NCBI GenBank assembly: GCA_026196035.1
Contig: JAPHQX010000013.1
Coordinates: forward strand, 1 to 34,640
From: Gammaproteobacteria bacterium
Lineage (GTDB): Bacteria > Pseudomonadota > Gammaproteobacteria > SZUA-229
Direction of reading: 5' to 3'
Length of the DNA: 34,640 nt
In this document: one piece after another, positions 16,508 through 24,674 of the stretch
Position numbering within the stretch: position 1 is the stretch's first letter
Layout: each line of letters opens with the position of its first letter
The notes under the pieces: generated by a model
Told to the model about the DNA's origin: nothing
The model's input: the letters and a program-made list of their open reading frames with translations, nothing else
Database searches by the model: none
Made by a program: the position numbers and the translations under genes

Positions 16508-17677
16508 CTAGTCATCGCTGCCATCACTTTTTTTCATATCAAGAAAATTCATTAACTCTGCTTTACGTTGCATTGCATCTTTATAACCAAGATTAATCAG
16601 TTCACGACAAAAGTATTTTTCAAACATCAGATAACTCATTAAGCTGCTCCCCTTTTCATCCATGGCGCCAATACCACGCAGAAAGAAACGAATGGTACGT
16701 GGCAACCCCATGTAATGCTTAGTCGATATTAGCTGCAAGTCTTCACTGGGGGAGATCACCATAACATCTACAGGCCTCAATTTTACATCATGCTCTATCA
16801 ACTGGTGTGTTGGTATCAGATCAATGGTTTTATTAATTCTTCTCAACCGTTCAATATCAGTTTCCAGGCTATCAATAAAAATACTATTCAGAATATGACC
16901 ACCTATTTGAGCCAGTGAAGGATATTTAGGCTCTTTATCACTTTCAGGTACATTTGAACGCCGATTAGTTACACCAACCACCAGTACCTTATCTGCCCCC
17001 ATATGGACAGCAGGACTAATAGGTGCAATCTGACGCATTGAACCATCACCGTAATAGTCATTGCCCAGTCGAATAGCCGAAAATATAAAGGGAATAGCCG
17101 AAGATGCCATCAGGTGCTCAATGGTAATTTCTTCTGGACGACCAATGCGTCGTGAACGTTCCCAGGGCTCAATATCCTGAGAACTATAATAAAAAACCTC
17201 AGATCGACCAGCCCCATATGCAGATGCTGTAATACCAATAGATTCAATTACACCAGAATCTATTGATTTTTTAATCTGATCACAGGGCAGATATTTTGCA
17301 AGCAATAAACGCAAGGGAGCACGATCGAGAAATGATGCAGGGTTATGTTTACCCAAACCGCCCATAATGACACTCATCATCCAGTTAGCGCCACTTTTCA
17401 TAATGCCGATGAAATCAGAACGGAAAACCTGGCTGACATGAAAATTACGCCAGATGCGTTGTAGACGCATGACAGCATCACAGAACTTTTCACCATAAAT
17501 AGCCAGGGCAGCCGAATTAATGGCGCCCGCAGATGTGCCTATGATAATAGGAAAAGGATTGGCATCATCTTTTGATGACATTTCGGCTATTGCTTTAAGA
17601 ACACCCACCTGATAAGCAGCACGTGCACCGCCTCCTGTAAGGATCAAAGCAACTTTTTTCTTAGGTGTAGTATTCAA
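16508..17677 (-). CDS. Patatin-like phospholipase
   Basis: The 389-residue protein is a patatin-family serine lipase of the RssA/YchK type. The oxyanion motif is TGGGARAAYQVG (residues 14-25), the nucleophile Ser49 lies in GTSAG, and the Asp of the catalytic dyad is in DYYGDGSMRQ, where the usual DG(A/G) is DGS. No signal peptide or membrane helix is seen, so it may act on the inner face of the membrane. It ends with an acidic tail. The start is a TTG at 17677, because an upstream ATG is out of frame and an in-frame stop lies at 17699-17701. It converges with the TIGR03545 gene with 16 bases between stops. Confidence 0.88.
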   Translation of the reverse strand: MNTTPKKKVALILTGGGARAAYQVGVLKAIAEMSSKDDANPFPIIIGTSAGAINSAALAIYGEKFCDAVMRLQRIWRNFHVSQVFRSDFIGIMKSGANWMMSVIMGGLGKHNPASFLDRAPLRLLLAKYLPCDQIKKSIDSGVIESIGITASAYGAGRSEVFYYSSQDIEPWERSRRIGRPEEITIEHLMASSAIPFIFSAIRLGNDYYGDGSMRQIAPISPAVHMGADKVLVVGVTNRRSNVPESDKEPKYPSLAQIGGHILNSIFIDSLETDIERLRRINKTIDLIPTHQLIEHDVKLRPVDVMVISPSEDLQLISTKHYMGLPRTIRFFLRGIGAMDEKGSSLMSYLMFEKYFCRELINLGYKDAMQRKAELMNFLDMKKSDGSDD

Positions 17678-17754
17678 TAGCTTCAGCCATGTATTTATTT
17701 ATAATGAGTATAGTAAATACATCGCATGTGATGCAGAGTACCGCAACTTATTTA

Positions 17755-18027
17755 TTAAGATGTAATACTGTTTTTTTCATTATTATATTTGTAAGCCATC
17801 AGAATTACACTCATTACAATAATGAGAGATGCACAAACGATCAATGGCATATTATTTGTCAATGCCGCATGAATCAACCATGATAGATTACCCATTACAG
17901 CCAGAAACAGCATTAACATCGAAATATCCTTAGTCATCTTTGTTTGAAATGCCTTTAGCAATTGCGGGGCAAATATCAATGTTGTAAACACCGAAGCTAA
18001 CCAGCCAAATATTTCTGCGACAGCCAT
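17755..18027 (-). CDS. SemiSWEET-type (MtN3/PQ-loop) transporter
   Basis: The 90-residue protein has three hydrophobic helices in one MtN3 repeat, the size and layout of bacterial SemiSWEETs. These form dimers and carry sugars down their gradient. Marks are the PQ motif in TLIFAPQLLKAFQTK (residues about 16-30), the DISMLMLFL helix and the aromatic GNLSWLIHAAL segment, where SemiSWEETs keep a substrate-contacting Trp. The substrate cannot be told. GGTGAT lies shortly before the ATG. It stands between the patatin gene and a small unknown gene, both on the same strand. Confidence 0.8.
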   Translation of the reverse strand: MAVAEIFGWLASVFTTLIFAPQLLKAFQTKMTKDISMLMLFLAVMGNLSWLIHAALTNNMPLIVCASLIIVMSVILMAYKYNNEKNSITS

Positions 18028-18119
18028 TTAAATCACCATTACATTAACAGAGGTAACAATAGAATAGATAATATATATAAATTTAGTAGATATATTTTAT
18101 TTCACCAGAGATATGGACT

Positions 18120-18317
18120 TTAATCCAGCTCTTCAGTGTACTGCTGATGCTTTTTGATAATTAAACGTGCCGGCTCACCATATCGCTTAATCCATTGAGC
18201 CAATACAGGCTTTGCTATTTTTCCACCTCTTCCCAACAGCTTATCTAAACGTTGTAATCCCTCATCTGAGATTCGATTTTCCCTCGAAATACCTGGCGTT
18301 GATTTGTTATCAGACAT
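18120..18317 (-). CDS. Small basic hypothetical protein (65 aa)
   Basis: I do not recognise this protein. It has 65 residues with a polar, flexible start and a Lys/Arg-rich predicted helical region (GLQRLDKLLGRGGKIAKPVL, then WIKRYGEPARLIIKKHQQY). It has no membrane segment or cysteine. The charge pattern could suit nucleic acid or protein binding, which is a guess. The ribosome binding site is weak. About 165 bases with no evident gene separate it from the TauE-like gene upstream, and I see no clear regulatory element there. Confidence 0.5.
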   Translation of the reverse strand: MSDNKSTPGISRENRISDEGLQRLDKLLGRGGKIAKPVLAQWIKRYGEPARLIIKKHQQYTEELD

Positions 18318-18482
18318 ATGCGATCTACAAGTAACAGGAGGAATACCTATTATAAAGTAATTTATTTGCTGCTATCACCACGATAAGCAGATTCAACGAA
18401 TGAAACAATCACATCTACATCATTAACTATGGCTATGCGAAATCTATACATTCGTTATTTTTTCTAATGAATTTCAATAAAA

Positions 18483-19232
18483 TCACACTATAGATTTATA
18501 CACCAACATAAGACCACTCATCATTAAAGTCACACTGATAAGCTGATTAAATCGCTTTTGATCAATTTTAATATGCATATGGTGTCCAACATACATCCCG
18601 GCAAACAGGACAGGAAATAGAATGGCCACAAGAAGCAGTACCTGTGAGGAATATAAACCACTGGCTGTATAACCCGCAATACGCACACCTCCATCAACCA
18701 GGAAAATCATTGCGATGGTTGCCCGAAACTGACTTTTATCGAGTTGACGCATTTTCAGATAAATAACATAAAATGGCCCTCCCGTTCCAAACAGGGCACC
18801 GACAAGACCGCCCGAGCTACCCGCAATAACAGCCCACTTACGACTTCCAGAAAAATCAGGCAATGGCAATAATGAATAAATAGAATACATGAGAACAAAA
18901 ATACCCAATGATCTAACCAGAAGATTAGCATCTACATTTACCAGCAACCAGATAGCGATAACAATACCCAGCAATGAAAACGGCAATAATGGCAACATAT
19001 CATGCCAGGCCACCTGCTTACGCAAATGAAAACTTTGCATAAGGGTTCCACTGTAGCTCAAAAGCCCCAGCACAGGGACAATGAAAGCCAGTGGAAATAG
19101 AAATGCCAGCAAAGGAATAGCAATCAAACCCGAACCAAAGCCGGAAAGACCCTTAACTGTATACGCAATAAAAATAATAATAATAGAAAAAACAATTTGT
19201 ATCGGGGTTAGCTGGAGTAATTCGAGAAGCAT
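18483..19232 (-). CDS. TauE/SafE family sulfite exporter-like permease
   Basis: The 249-residue membrane protein has about eight hydrophobic helices arranged as two repeats, typical of TauE/SafE (formerly DUF81). Marks are KGLSGFGSGLIAIPLLAFLF near residue 30 and the repeat VGALFGTGGPFYVIYLKMR near residue 145, where the Gly-rich turns define the family. Members export sulfite, sulfoacetate or other small anions, but the substrate here is unknown. It is not next to taurine or sulfur genes, although a TauD-like dioxygenase lies 1.4 kb away. The ribosome binding site is weak. Confidence 0.85.
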   Translation of the reverse strand: MLLELLQLTPIQIVFSIIIIFIAYTVKGLSGFGSGLIAIPLLAFLFPLAFIVPVLGLLSYSGTLMQSFHLRKQVAWHDMLPLLPFSLLGIVIAIWLLVNVDANLLVRSLGIFVLMYSIYSLLPLPDFSGSRKWAVIAGSSGGLVGALFGTGGPFYVIYLKMRQLDKSQFRATIAMIFLVDGGVRIAGYTASGLYSSQVLLLVAILFPVLFAGMYVGHHMHIKIDQKRFNQLISVTLMMSGLMLVYKSIV

Positions 19233-19292
19233 ACATAATTTACAGAAAAGTCATTGAAGCTCGCATTATACAGATAAATTCAGATATAAAGA

Positions 19293-20450
19293 CTAGCTTG
19301 CGACACTTACCTGCCTGACAACCGGTATAGAAATCCAGAAGCGACTACCCTTATCAACCTCACTTTCAACACCAATCTCACAATTCATCAGTTCAGCATA
19401 TTTCTTTATCAGAGCCAGACCAACGCCTGTTCCTGAAATATCATCCTGATATAAAGCGCCTTGATTAAAAGGTTCAAAAATATGATCTATCCTTCCATCA
19501 TCTATACCCATACCGGTATCAATTACATCTACTCTCACATAATCATGAACATCCGAACTTACTTGTATAATCAATGATCCATTATTCTTATTATATTTAA
19601 TACCATTAGACAACAAATTAATTAGAATCTCTTTCAAACAAAAGACATCAGCCATGACATCAGGCAAGTTATCCAGTGAGCCTGAAATATAATTAACACC
19701 CGCATCCTTAGCCTGCCTGGCAATCTGATCATTGACCTCAGTTAACACATCGCCAAGTGCAACTGGTTGTATATCAAGTTTTAATTTTCCAGCATTCATT
19801 TTTTCAAGATCAAGAACATCATTAACTAGCTCTAATAAATGATGTCCACTTTTAATAATATTCTCAACAGCATCTTTATGCTCATCACTTAACAAAGCAT
19901 TATCCATTTGCAATATCTGAGTAAAACCCAGAATTACATTTAATGGCGTTCGCAACTCATGACTCATCCGGGAAATAAATTCAGCCTTGGCCTGACAGGC
20001 CTGTTCAGAGTAAGACTTTATCTTCTCAATTTCCTGTGTACGTATATCAACACGACATTTCAGGTCTTTATTCATAAATTCAAGATTTTTGACAGCTGTA
20101 ATAACCTCAGTAAACATCACAATACCGGCCATTACACTTTTCTCTTTAAACCAGGGCCTTATTTCCCAACGGACCCAGTCAATACCACCGTCATCACGAG
20201 AGAAAGGATCCGCATCACAACTCATTATCTCGCCGGTTAAGCAGCGCTGATGAATATCCTTCCATCTTTCAGGTAAATTAGGGAAAATTTCATAATGAGT
20301 TCGACCTATGACATCCACTCCCTGAAGATCATAGTCTTCAATCCAGCGATCAGATACCGCTAGATACCGCATATCCATATCAAGAACAGCCACTGCTGCC
20401 GGTGTATGTTGAAAACACAGCTGACTTAAACTATTTTGAAAGATATCCAT
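19293..20450 (-). CDS. Cytosolic PAS histidine kinase
   Basis: This sensor kinase has no membrane segment. A PAS domain covers residues about 10-120, then a coiled linker, then HisKA with the phospho-acceptor His in FISRMSHELRTPLNV (H166 counting from 20456). The ATPase domain has the N box LINLLSNGIKYNK, the G1 box DTGMGI and the G2 box GTGVGLALI. The PAS ligand is unknown; such cytosolic PAS domains often sense redox or small ligands. The second ATG (20450) is preferred because AAGGG lies 6 bases upstream, whereas it abuts the first ATG (20456). No response regulator gene is adjacent, so the kinase is an orphan. Confidence 0.9.
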   Translation of the reverse strand: MDIFQNSLSQLCFQHTPAAVAVLDMDMRYLAVSDRWIEDYDLQGVDVIGRTHYEIFPNLPERWKDIHQRCLTGEIMSCDADPFSRDDGGIDWVRWEIRPWFKEKSVMAGIVMFTEVITAVKNLEFMNKDLKCRVDIRTQEIEKIKSYSEQACQAKAEFISRMSHELRTPLNVILGFTQILQMDNALLSDEHKDAVENIIKSGHHLLELVNDVLDLEKMNAGKLKLDIQPVALGDVLTEVNDQIARQAKDAGVNYISGSLDNLPDVMADVFCLKEILINLLSNGIKYNKNNGSLIIQVSSDVHDYVRVDVIDTGMGIDDGRIDHIFEPFNQGALYQDDISGTGVGLALIKKYAELMNCEIGVESEVDKGSRFWISIPVVRQVSVAS

Positions 20451-20681
20451 ATTCATCCCTTATCCATACGGTCTGTGATAAATTGATCCTAGCATAAGCA
20501 TGAAAAGCCTCTACCTTATTAAAAGTATGAAAATAGGTATCATATAAAGTGCTTAACCCCAGTCACAATCAGTGAATAGTTAATAAATTTATTGTCATGA
20601 ATCAATAACCTTATTTTTAGAGTACTTTAATCTATGCCGTTTGCAGCCAATTAACCTGGTATCCAGATGAGGTTTTTTTAA

Positions 20682-21608
20682 ATGAGCCAGATAAAACCAC
20701 AAACCAGCTGTGTCAACAGCCCTTTTCATCCAGATAACAATGATTTATTTAATCACTGGCGCGACCAAAAGCTTCAGAACTACCCTGAAAAAATTAGTGA
20801 TTTAATTGTAGAAATTGACGATCCACGCAGTCTTACCCTTAACGAATTTATTACCCTGCAAAAATCCTGCAAAAAAACCAATATGGTCATTTATGCCAGT
20901 AAAACAGGTAACGACCCAAATCCGGAAATACCGCTATCTATGGGTCGAGCATTTGGACTTGAAGGGCTAAATAAAAACTGGCTGGCTGATGATTCAGGAC
21001 TTACCTCATTAAAAGTAATAGACAAAGGCATTCGTCAGCAATATATCCCTTATACAAATAAGGCCATAAACTGGCATACCGATGGTTATTACAATACAGC
21101 AGACAAGCAGATACACGCACTGAATTTACATGTTGTACAACAGGCAGCCACCGGTGGCGAAAATGCACTCATGGATCATGAAATAGCCTACCTGTTATTA
21201 CGCGAAAAGAACCCGGATTACATACGCGCCCTGATGAAACATGACACGCTAACCATTCCAGCACGTATCGATGAAGGAGGAACAATTACACGTAAGGAAG
21301 AGACGGGGCCTGTGTTTAGCATCACCGCCGAAGGCAATTTACACATGCGTTACACTATTCGAGTAAACAATGTTATCTGGACAGATGACCCGTTAACTAA
21401 GGAAGCTCTCAAATATCTTGAAGAACTTCTTTATAGTGATTCACCTTATATCTATCGCGGACGACTCGAAGCAGGTATGGGATTAGTCAGTAACAATGTT
21501 TTACATGACCGGGCTGCATTTACTGATGATGAAACACATCAACGACATTATTATCGAGCCCGTTATTTTGACCGCCTGGTAGGAACTGATGCACTAACGG
21601 ATGATTAA
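20682..21608 (+). CDS. TauD/TfdA-type Fe(II)/2-oxoglutarate dioxygenase
   Basis: The 308-residue enzyme shows the 2-His-1-carboxylate iron site of the TauD/TfdA family: H132 and D134 in WHTDGYYN, and the distal H275 in LHDRAAF. The Arg expected for 2-oxoglutarate is in HYYRARYFDRL. It should hydroxylate a small substrate while turning 2-oxoglutarate into succinate. Taurine cannot be assumed, because there is no tauABC nearby and the N-terminal half is not close to E. coli TauD. The gene appears monocistronic. A poor FNR-like site (8/10) lies upstream but is not counted. Confidence 0.82.
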   Translation: MSQIKPQTSCVNSPFHPDNNDLFNHWRDQKLQNYPEKISDLIVEIDDPRSLTLNEFITLQKSCKKTNMVIYASKTGNDPNPEIPLSMGRAFGLEGLNKNWLADDSGLTSLKVIDKGIRQQYIPYTNKAINWHTDGYYNTADKQIHALNLHVVQQAATGGENALMDHEIAYLLLREKNPDYIRALMKHDTLTIPARIDEGGTITRKEETGPVFSITAEGNLHMRYTIRVNNVIWTDDPLTKEALKYLEELLYSDSPYIYRGRLEAGMGLVSNNVLHDRAAFTDDETHQRHYYRARYFDRLVGTDALTDD

Positions 21609-21696
21609 ATAAAAAAAATAACATCCGTTACCAAACTAAGGTTCTCGAGTGAATAGAGTAATTAGTCATAATAGGATTGATCTAATCCTGTCAGCC

Positions 21697-22104
21697 TCAA
21701 ACAGCTGTATGATTTTTTAATTGTGAATACCGCCAGTATAATCCGCCCATCACTGTCGATATCAGCGCCACAAAAAGAACAATCAAACCTGTAATAGTAA
21801 TTTCAGAATATGACAATGCTGATAACATACTAAAGCTCATAGTAATCATTGCCACTAGTAAACAATTACGAATTATATTTTGAGGTGATAGATCAGCAGT
21901 AACATAACCACCGGCAAACATCAGAAAAAAGAAAACAGGAAAGCCAATTAAGTATTTGAAATAAACACCCACATCATTCAGAAAAGGGTAACTTTTTGCC
22001 AGATAAATATGAACGACTGCAAAAAAAATATAAGCCAGCTGAATCAGCAGACCCATCACAACAATAAATGCACAACCAGCAGTAATTGCTTTTAGACTTC
22101 TCAT
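21697..22104 (-). CDS. Four-helix membrane protein (135 aa)
   Basis: I do not recognise the family. The 135-residue protein has four hydrophobic segments at residues about 8-32, 48-70, 77-98 and 103-125, with a short basic tail. It has a few small Gly-rich turns, such as MFAGGYVTADLSPQ between helices two and three. This is an inner-membrane protein with no identifiable active-site residues. AAGTGA lies upstream of the ATG. It is 108 bases downstream of the FHA gene in the same direction. A GC-rich imperfect stem, CCCGGGT with ACCTGGG, lies between them but lacks a T run. Confidence 0.6.
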   Translation of the reverse strand: MRSLKAITAGCAFIVVMGLLIQLAYIFFAVVHIYLAKSYPFLNDVGVYFKYLIGFPVFFFLMFAGGYVTADLSPQNIIRNCLLVAMITMSFSMLSALSYSEITITGLIVLFVALISTVMGGLYWRYSQLKNHTAV

Positions 22105-22212
22105 ATATTCACTTAAAAATAATTAACTGAAGTCTACTCTCAGACGACCCCGGGTTTCTTTGACCTGGGACAAACTATAAAACACCTGAAGTTATCATTA
22201 TTGTTACTCGGC

Positions 22213-22566
22213 CTACTCTTCCGGGACATAAAACTCGGTTTGTGTCCCAACTGCAGATCCTTCGTCAAAAAGTCGAAATTCATTATTGCCAATTCGAATA
22301 GTATCACCATGCTTAATCTTCAATTCCTGCACAGAGGTATTATTCACAAAAGTACCATTTGTGCTGCCAAGATCCCGGATAGTGACATCGAGCATTTCAG
22401 GCATATATTCATTTGGCACAAATCTTAATACAGCATGCTCACCACTCACCATAGCATCATCAAGCTGTAAACTATTCGATTGACTTCGACCAATAGTAAA
22501 ACTTCCTTCAACCATATCAAATTCATTTACAACAACATCATTAATAATATGCTTCAGCTTTATCAA
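22213..22566 (-). CDS. FHA-domain protein
   Basis: The 117-residue protein is almost entirely one forkhead-associated domain, which reads phosphothreonine on partner proteins. The conserved set is complete: FTIGRSQSNSLQL (residues about 23-35), VSGEHAVLRF and DLGSTNGTFVNN near residue 70. No kinase, phosphatase or type VI secretion genes are adjacent, so the partner is unknown. The start is a TTG at 22566 with a strong GGGGAG about 8 bases upstream, and no in-frame ATG lies before the domain. The start codon may lower its expression. Confidence 0.88.
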   Translation of the reverse strand: MIKLKHIINDVVVNEFDMVEGSFTIGRSQSNSLQLDDAMVSGEHAVLRFVPNEYMPEMLDVTIRDLGSTNGTFVNNTSVQELKIKHGDTIRIGNNEFRLFDEGSAVGTQTEFYVPEE

Positions 22567-22804
22567 AATTCACTCCCCAAAATATATAGTATCAGCACTT
22601 TACCTATTACAGTAACAAGAACTCCAGGAACAACTACAGCCCGATATAACAATCATAGTTTAACTTGCTAAGTTTTTGAAATAATAGAAGTTAATCTCAA
22701 AAATCATTAAATCAGGTAAACTATTTGGTGTTGATAGCCTTCCAGCAGTAATATAAACCGGAGTACAGCATAATAAGGCCAATATTAAACTGGAGAATCT
22801 AATA

Positions 22805-23878
22805 ATGAGTCTGGACCTGTTATCCCCCGTCACCCTGAGTGATCTTGAGCTTGGCAACCGTATGGTTATGGCCCCTATGACCCGTAATCGCGCTAATGCT
22901 AACAATGCACCCCACAGTTTAAATACGGAATATTATCGCCAACGAGCGACAGCAGGTTTAATCATCACTGAAGCATCACCCGTATCAGCCGAGGGTGTCG
23001 GCTATCCGGCAACACCTGGCATCTATAGCGAAGACCAGGTTTCAGGCTGGCGTGATATCACCAATGCAGTCCATGCTGAAGGCGGCCATATCTTTATCCA
23101 GCTCTGGTACTGTGGCCGTATATCCCACCCCAGTTTATTACCTGATAATCAGACACCAGTAGCTCCCTCATCCCTGCGACCCGAAGGAGATGCTGTAACC
23201 TATGACGGAATGCAGCCTTTCGTTGAGCCTCGCGCACTCGATACTGATGAGATTCCCGGCATCATTAAACAATACAAACACGCAGCAGAAATGGCTCAAA
23301 AAGCTGGGTTTGATGGTATCGAAGTCCATGCAGCCAATGGCTATCTAGTTGATCAGTTCTTACGTGATGGCACTAATCAACGTAGCGATGAATACGGTGG
23401 TAATGTAGAAAACCGTATGCGCTTTTTAAACGAAATCCTCGATGCTGTATGTGAGGTCTGGCCAACTAATCGAGTAGGTCTACGCCTGTCACCCGAAAAC
23501 AGTTTTAACGACATGTCAGACTCCAGCCCTCAACAGCACTTTGCTTATTTTATTAGCCAGCTTAATTCACGTAACCTTTGTTATCTGCATATCCTTGAAG
23601 GCGACATGATGACAAAACAGCGTAATGTTAATTATCGCGATCTACGTGATATTTATAATGGCATTTACATGGCCAATAACAGCTATGATAAAACTCGCGC
23701 ACAAACGGCATTAAATAACGGTGATTGTGACCTGGTTGCTTTTGGCGTTCCATTTATCGCTAATCCCGACCTGGTTCACCGTTATAGAAATAATCTATCG
23801 TTAAACGAAGCAGACCAGAATACTTTTTATGGTGGCGATGAACATGGCTATACTGATTACCCATTTGCTGAATCATAA
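22805..23878 (+). CDS. Old Yellow Enzyme family FMN ene-reductase
   Basis: The 357-residue protein has the length and motifs of NemA-type Old Yellow Enzymes, which use FMN and NAD(P)H to reduce activated double bonds or nitro compounds. It has the start LSPVTLSDLELGNRMVMAPM, the substrate-site His and Asn in EVHAANGYLVDQFL (H175, N178, with Y180 as likely proton donor), and RSDEYGGNVENRMRFL. The usual His of QLWHxGR is Tyr here (QLWYCGR, Y102), which could alter the pocket. GGAG precedes the ATG at good spacing. It is probably monocistronic, and no NemR-like regulator is near. Confidence 0.9.
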   Translation: MSLDLLSPVTLSDLELGNRMVMAPMTRNRANANNAPHSLNTEYYRQRATAGLIITEASPVSAEGVGYPATPGIYSEDQVSGWRDITNAVHAEGGHIFIQLWYCGRISHPSLLPDNQTPVAPSSLRPEGDAVTYDGMQPFVEPRALDTDEIPGIIKQYKHAAEMAQKAGFDGIEVHAANGYLVDQFLRDGTNQRSDEYGGNVENRMRFLNEILDAVCEVWPTNRVGLRLSPENSFNDMSDSSPQQHFAYFISQLNSRNLCYLHILEGDMMTKQRNVNYRDLRDIYNGIYMANNSYDKTRAQTALNNGDCDLVAFGVPFIANPDLVHRYRNNLSLNEADQNTFYGGDEHGYTDYPFAES

Positions 23879-23971
23879 AAACCCCTGGTGATAGCTGGAA
23901 TTATTAAACCTTGCATATACCATCGGCTCTCTATGATGTCTTTTGGTTTTAAGACTTCTTTTCAAGAACTA

Positions 23972-24013
23972 TTGATGAGTATCAATCCAGAATCATTTCA
24001 AACAAAGACAATA
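23972..24013 (+). promoter_or_regulatory. Perfect FNR/Anr box with class II promoter geometry
   Basis: TTGAT (23972-23976), GAGT and ATCAA (23981-23985) match all ten consensus bases of the FNR/Anr box. GACAAT (24008-24013) starts 29.5 bases from its centre, which would place the box at -41.5 from a start near 24020. The next gene downstream on this strand is the c'-like cytochrome at 24121, with AGGAG before its ATG. TACAAT at 24013-24018 is an alternative -10. Confidence 0.65.
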
Positions 24014-24120
24014 CAATGATAAATGGATTAAATTATTTGAGAAGCATAACCATGACTCAGCCACAACTACAGAAAACAAATGCAACAGAGTGATTCTAAA
24101 TCCATACAGGAGAAATAATT

Positions 24121-24561
24121 ATGCTAAAAACAAAATTATTTATTCAACTGCTTGTTATCCTTTTGTTAGCTCATTCAACGGCTAAAGCAGAAGAATCAGA
24201 TTCGCGCGTACTGGTTTCCATTCCCGAAGAGTCACTGCAACTCATGCGCAAGGATATGATCGGTCTTATATCGGCACTAGCTGAAATCATGCAAAGTCTG
24301 TCAACAGGTGATTTTAAAATAGCTGCTGAAATCGCAGAAACCCGTATGGGTAGAAGCGCCATGGGTAAACATCGCAGTACCGGCATGGGGCCAGGTCGCT
24401 TCATGCCTATTCCAATGAGAAATATCGCCTGGGGTTTACATGATTCAGCCAGTGAATTTGCCGAGATCGCTATAAAAGGCGATGCAAAACAAACCTACAC
24501 CGCCCTTAACAAAGTGATTAGTCATTGCGCAGCATGCCATAATACTTATCGGACGAAATAA
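24121..24561 (+). CDS. Periplasmic c'-like monoheme cytochrome
   Basis: The 146-residue protein has a signal peptide ending AKA at residue 23 and a single heme-binding motif CAACH (C136, C139, H140) close to the C-terminus. With the helical body before it, this is the layout of cytochrome c' and related four-helix cytochromes. These bind NO or transfer electrons in the periplasm. The middle contains a Met/Gly/Arg-rich stretch (TRMGRSAMGKHRSTGMG) not typical of the classic family, so an unusual member or different electron carrier is possible. AGGAG lies 8 bases before the ATG. A perfect FNR box upstream points to induction at low oxygen. Confidence 0.82.
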   Translation: MLKTKLFIQLLVILLLAHSTAKAEESDSRVLVSIPEESLQLMRKDMIGLISALAEIMQSLSTGDFKIAAEIAETRMGRSAMGKHRSTGMGPGRFMPIPMRNIAWGLHDSASEFAEIAIKGDAKQTYTALNKVISHCAACHNTYRTK

Positions 24562-24674
24562 ACGATAACTAGCTGAATGAGCGTGGTTCTGGACACCTGC
24601 TTTAAACTTTAATATACATTTTTAATTTATATTGACTAAACTTATATAGGTTAAAAACGATATATTTCTTATTC

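Noticed and set aside
20592-20605. TTGTC-ATGA-ATCAA upstream of the TauD-like gene as an FNR box
   Set aside because: Only 8 of 10 bases match, and the nearest -10-like hexamer is a few bases off class II spacing; expected by chance at this match level.
21673-21689. Short stem AGGATT/AATCCT after the TauD-like gene as a terminator
   Set aside because: Only 6 bp and no T run on either strand; not strong enough to call.
24016-24093. 25-codon reading frame between the FNR box and the cytochrome gene
   Set aside because: No ribosome binding site, and its ATG lies at or before the predicted transcription start.
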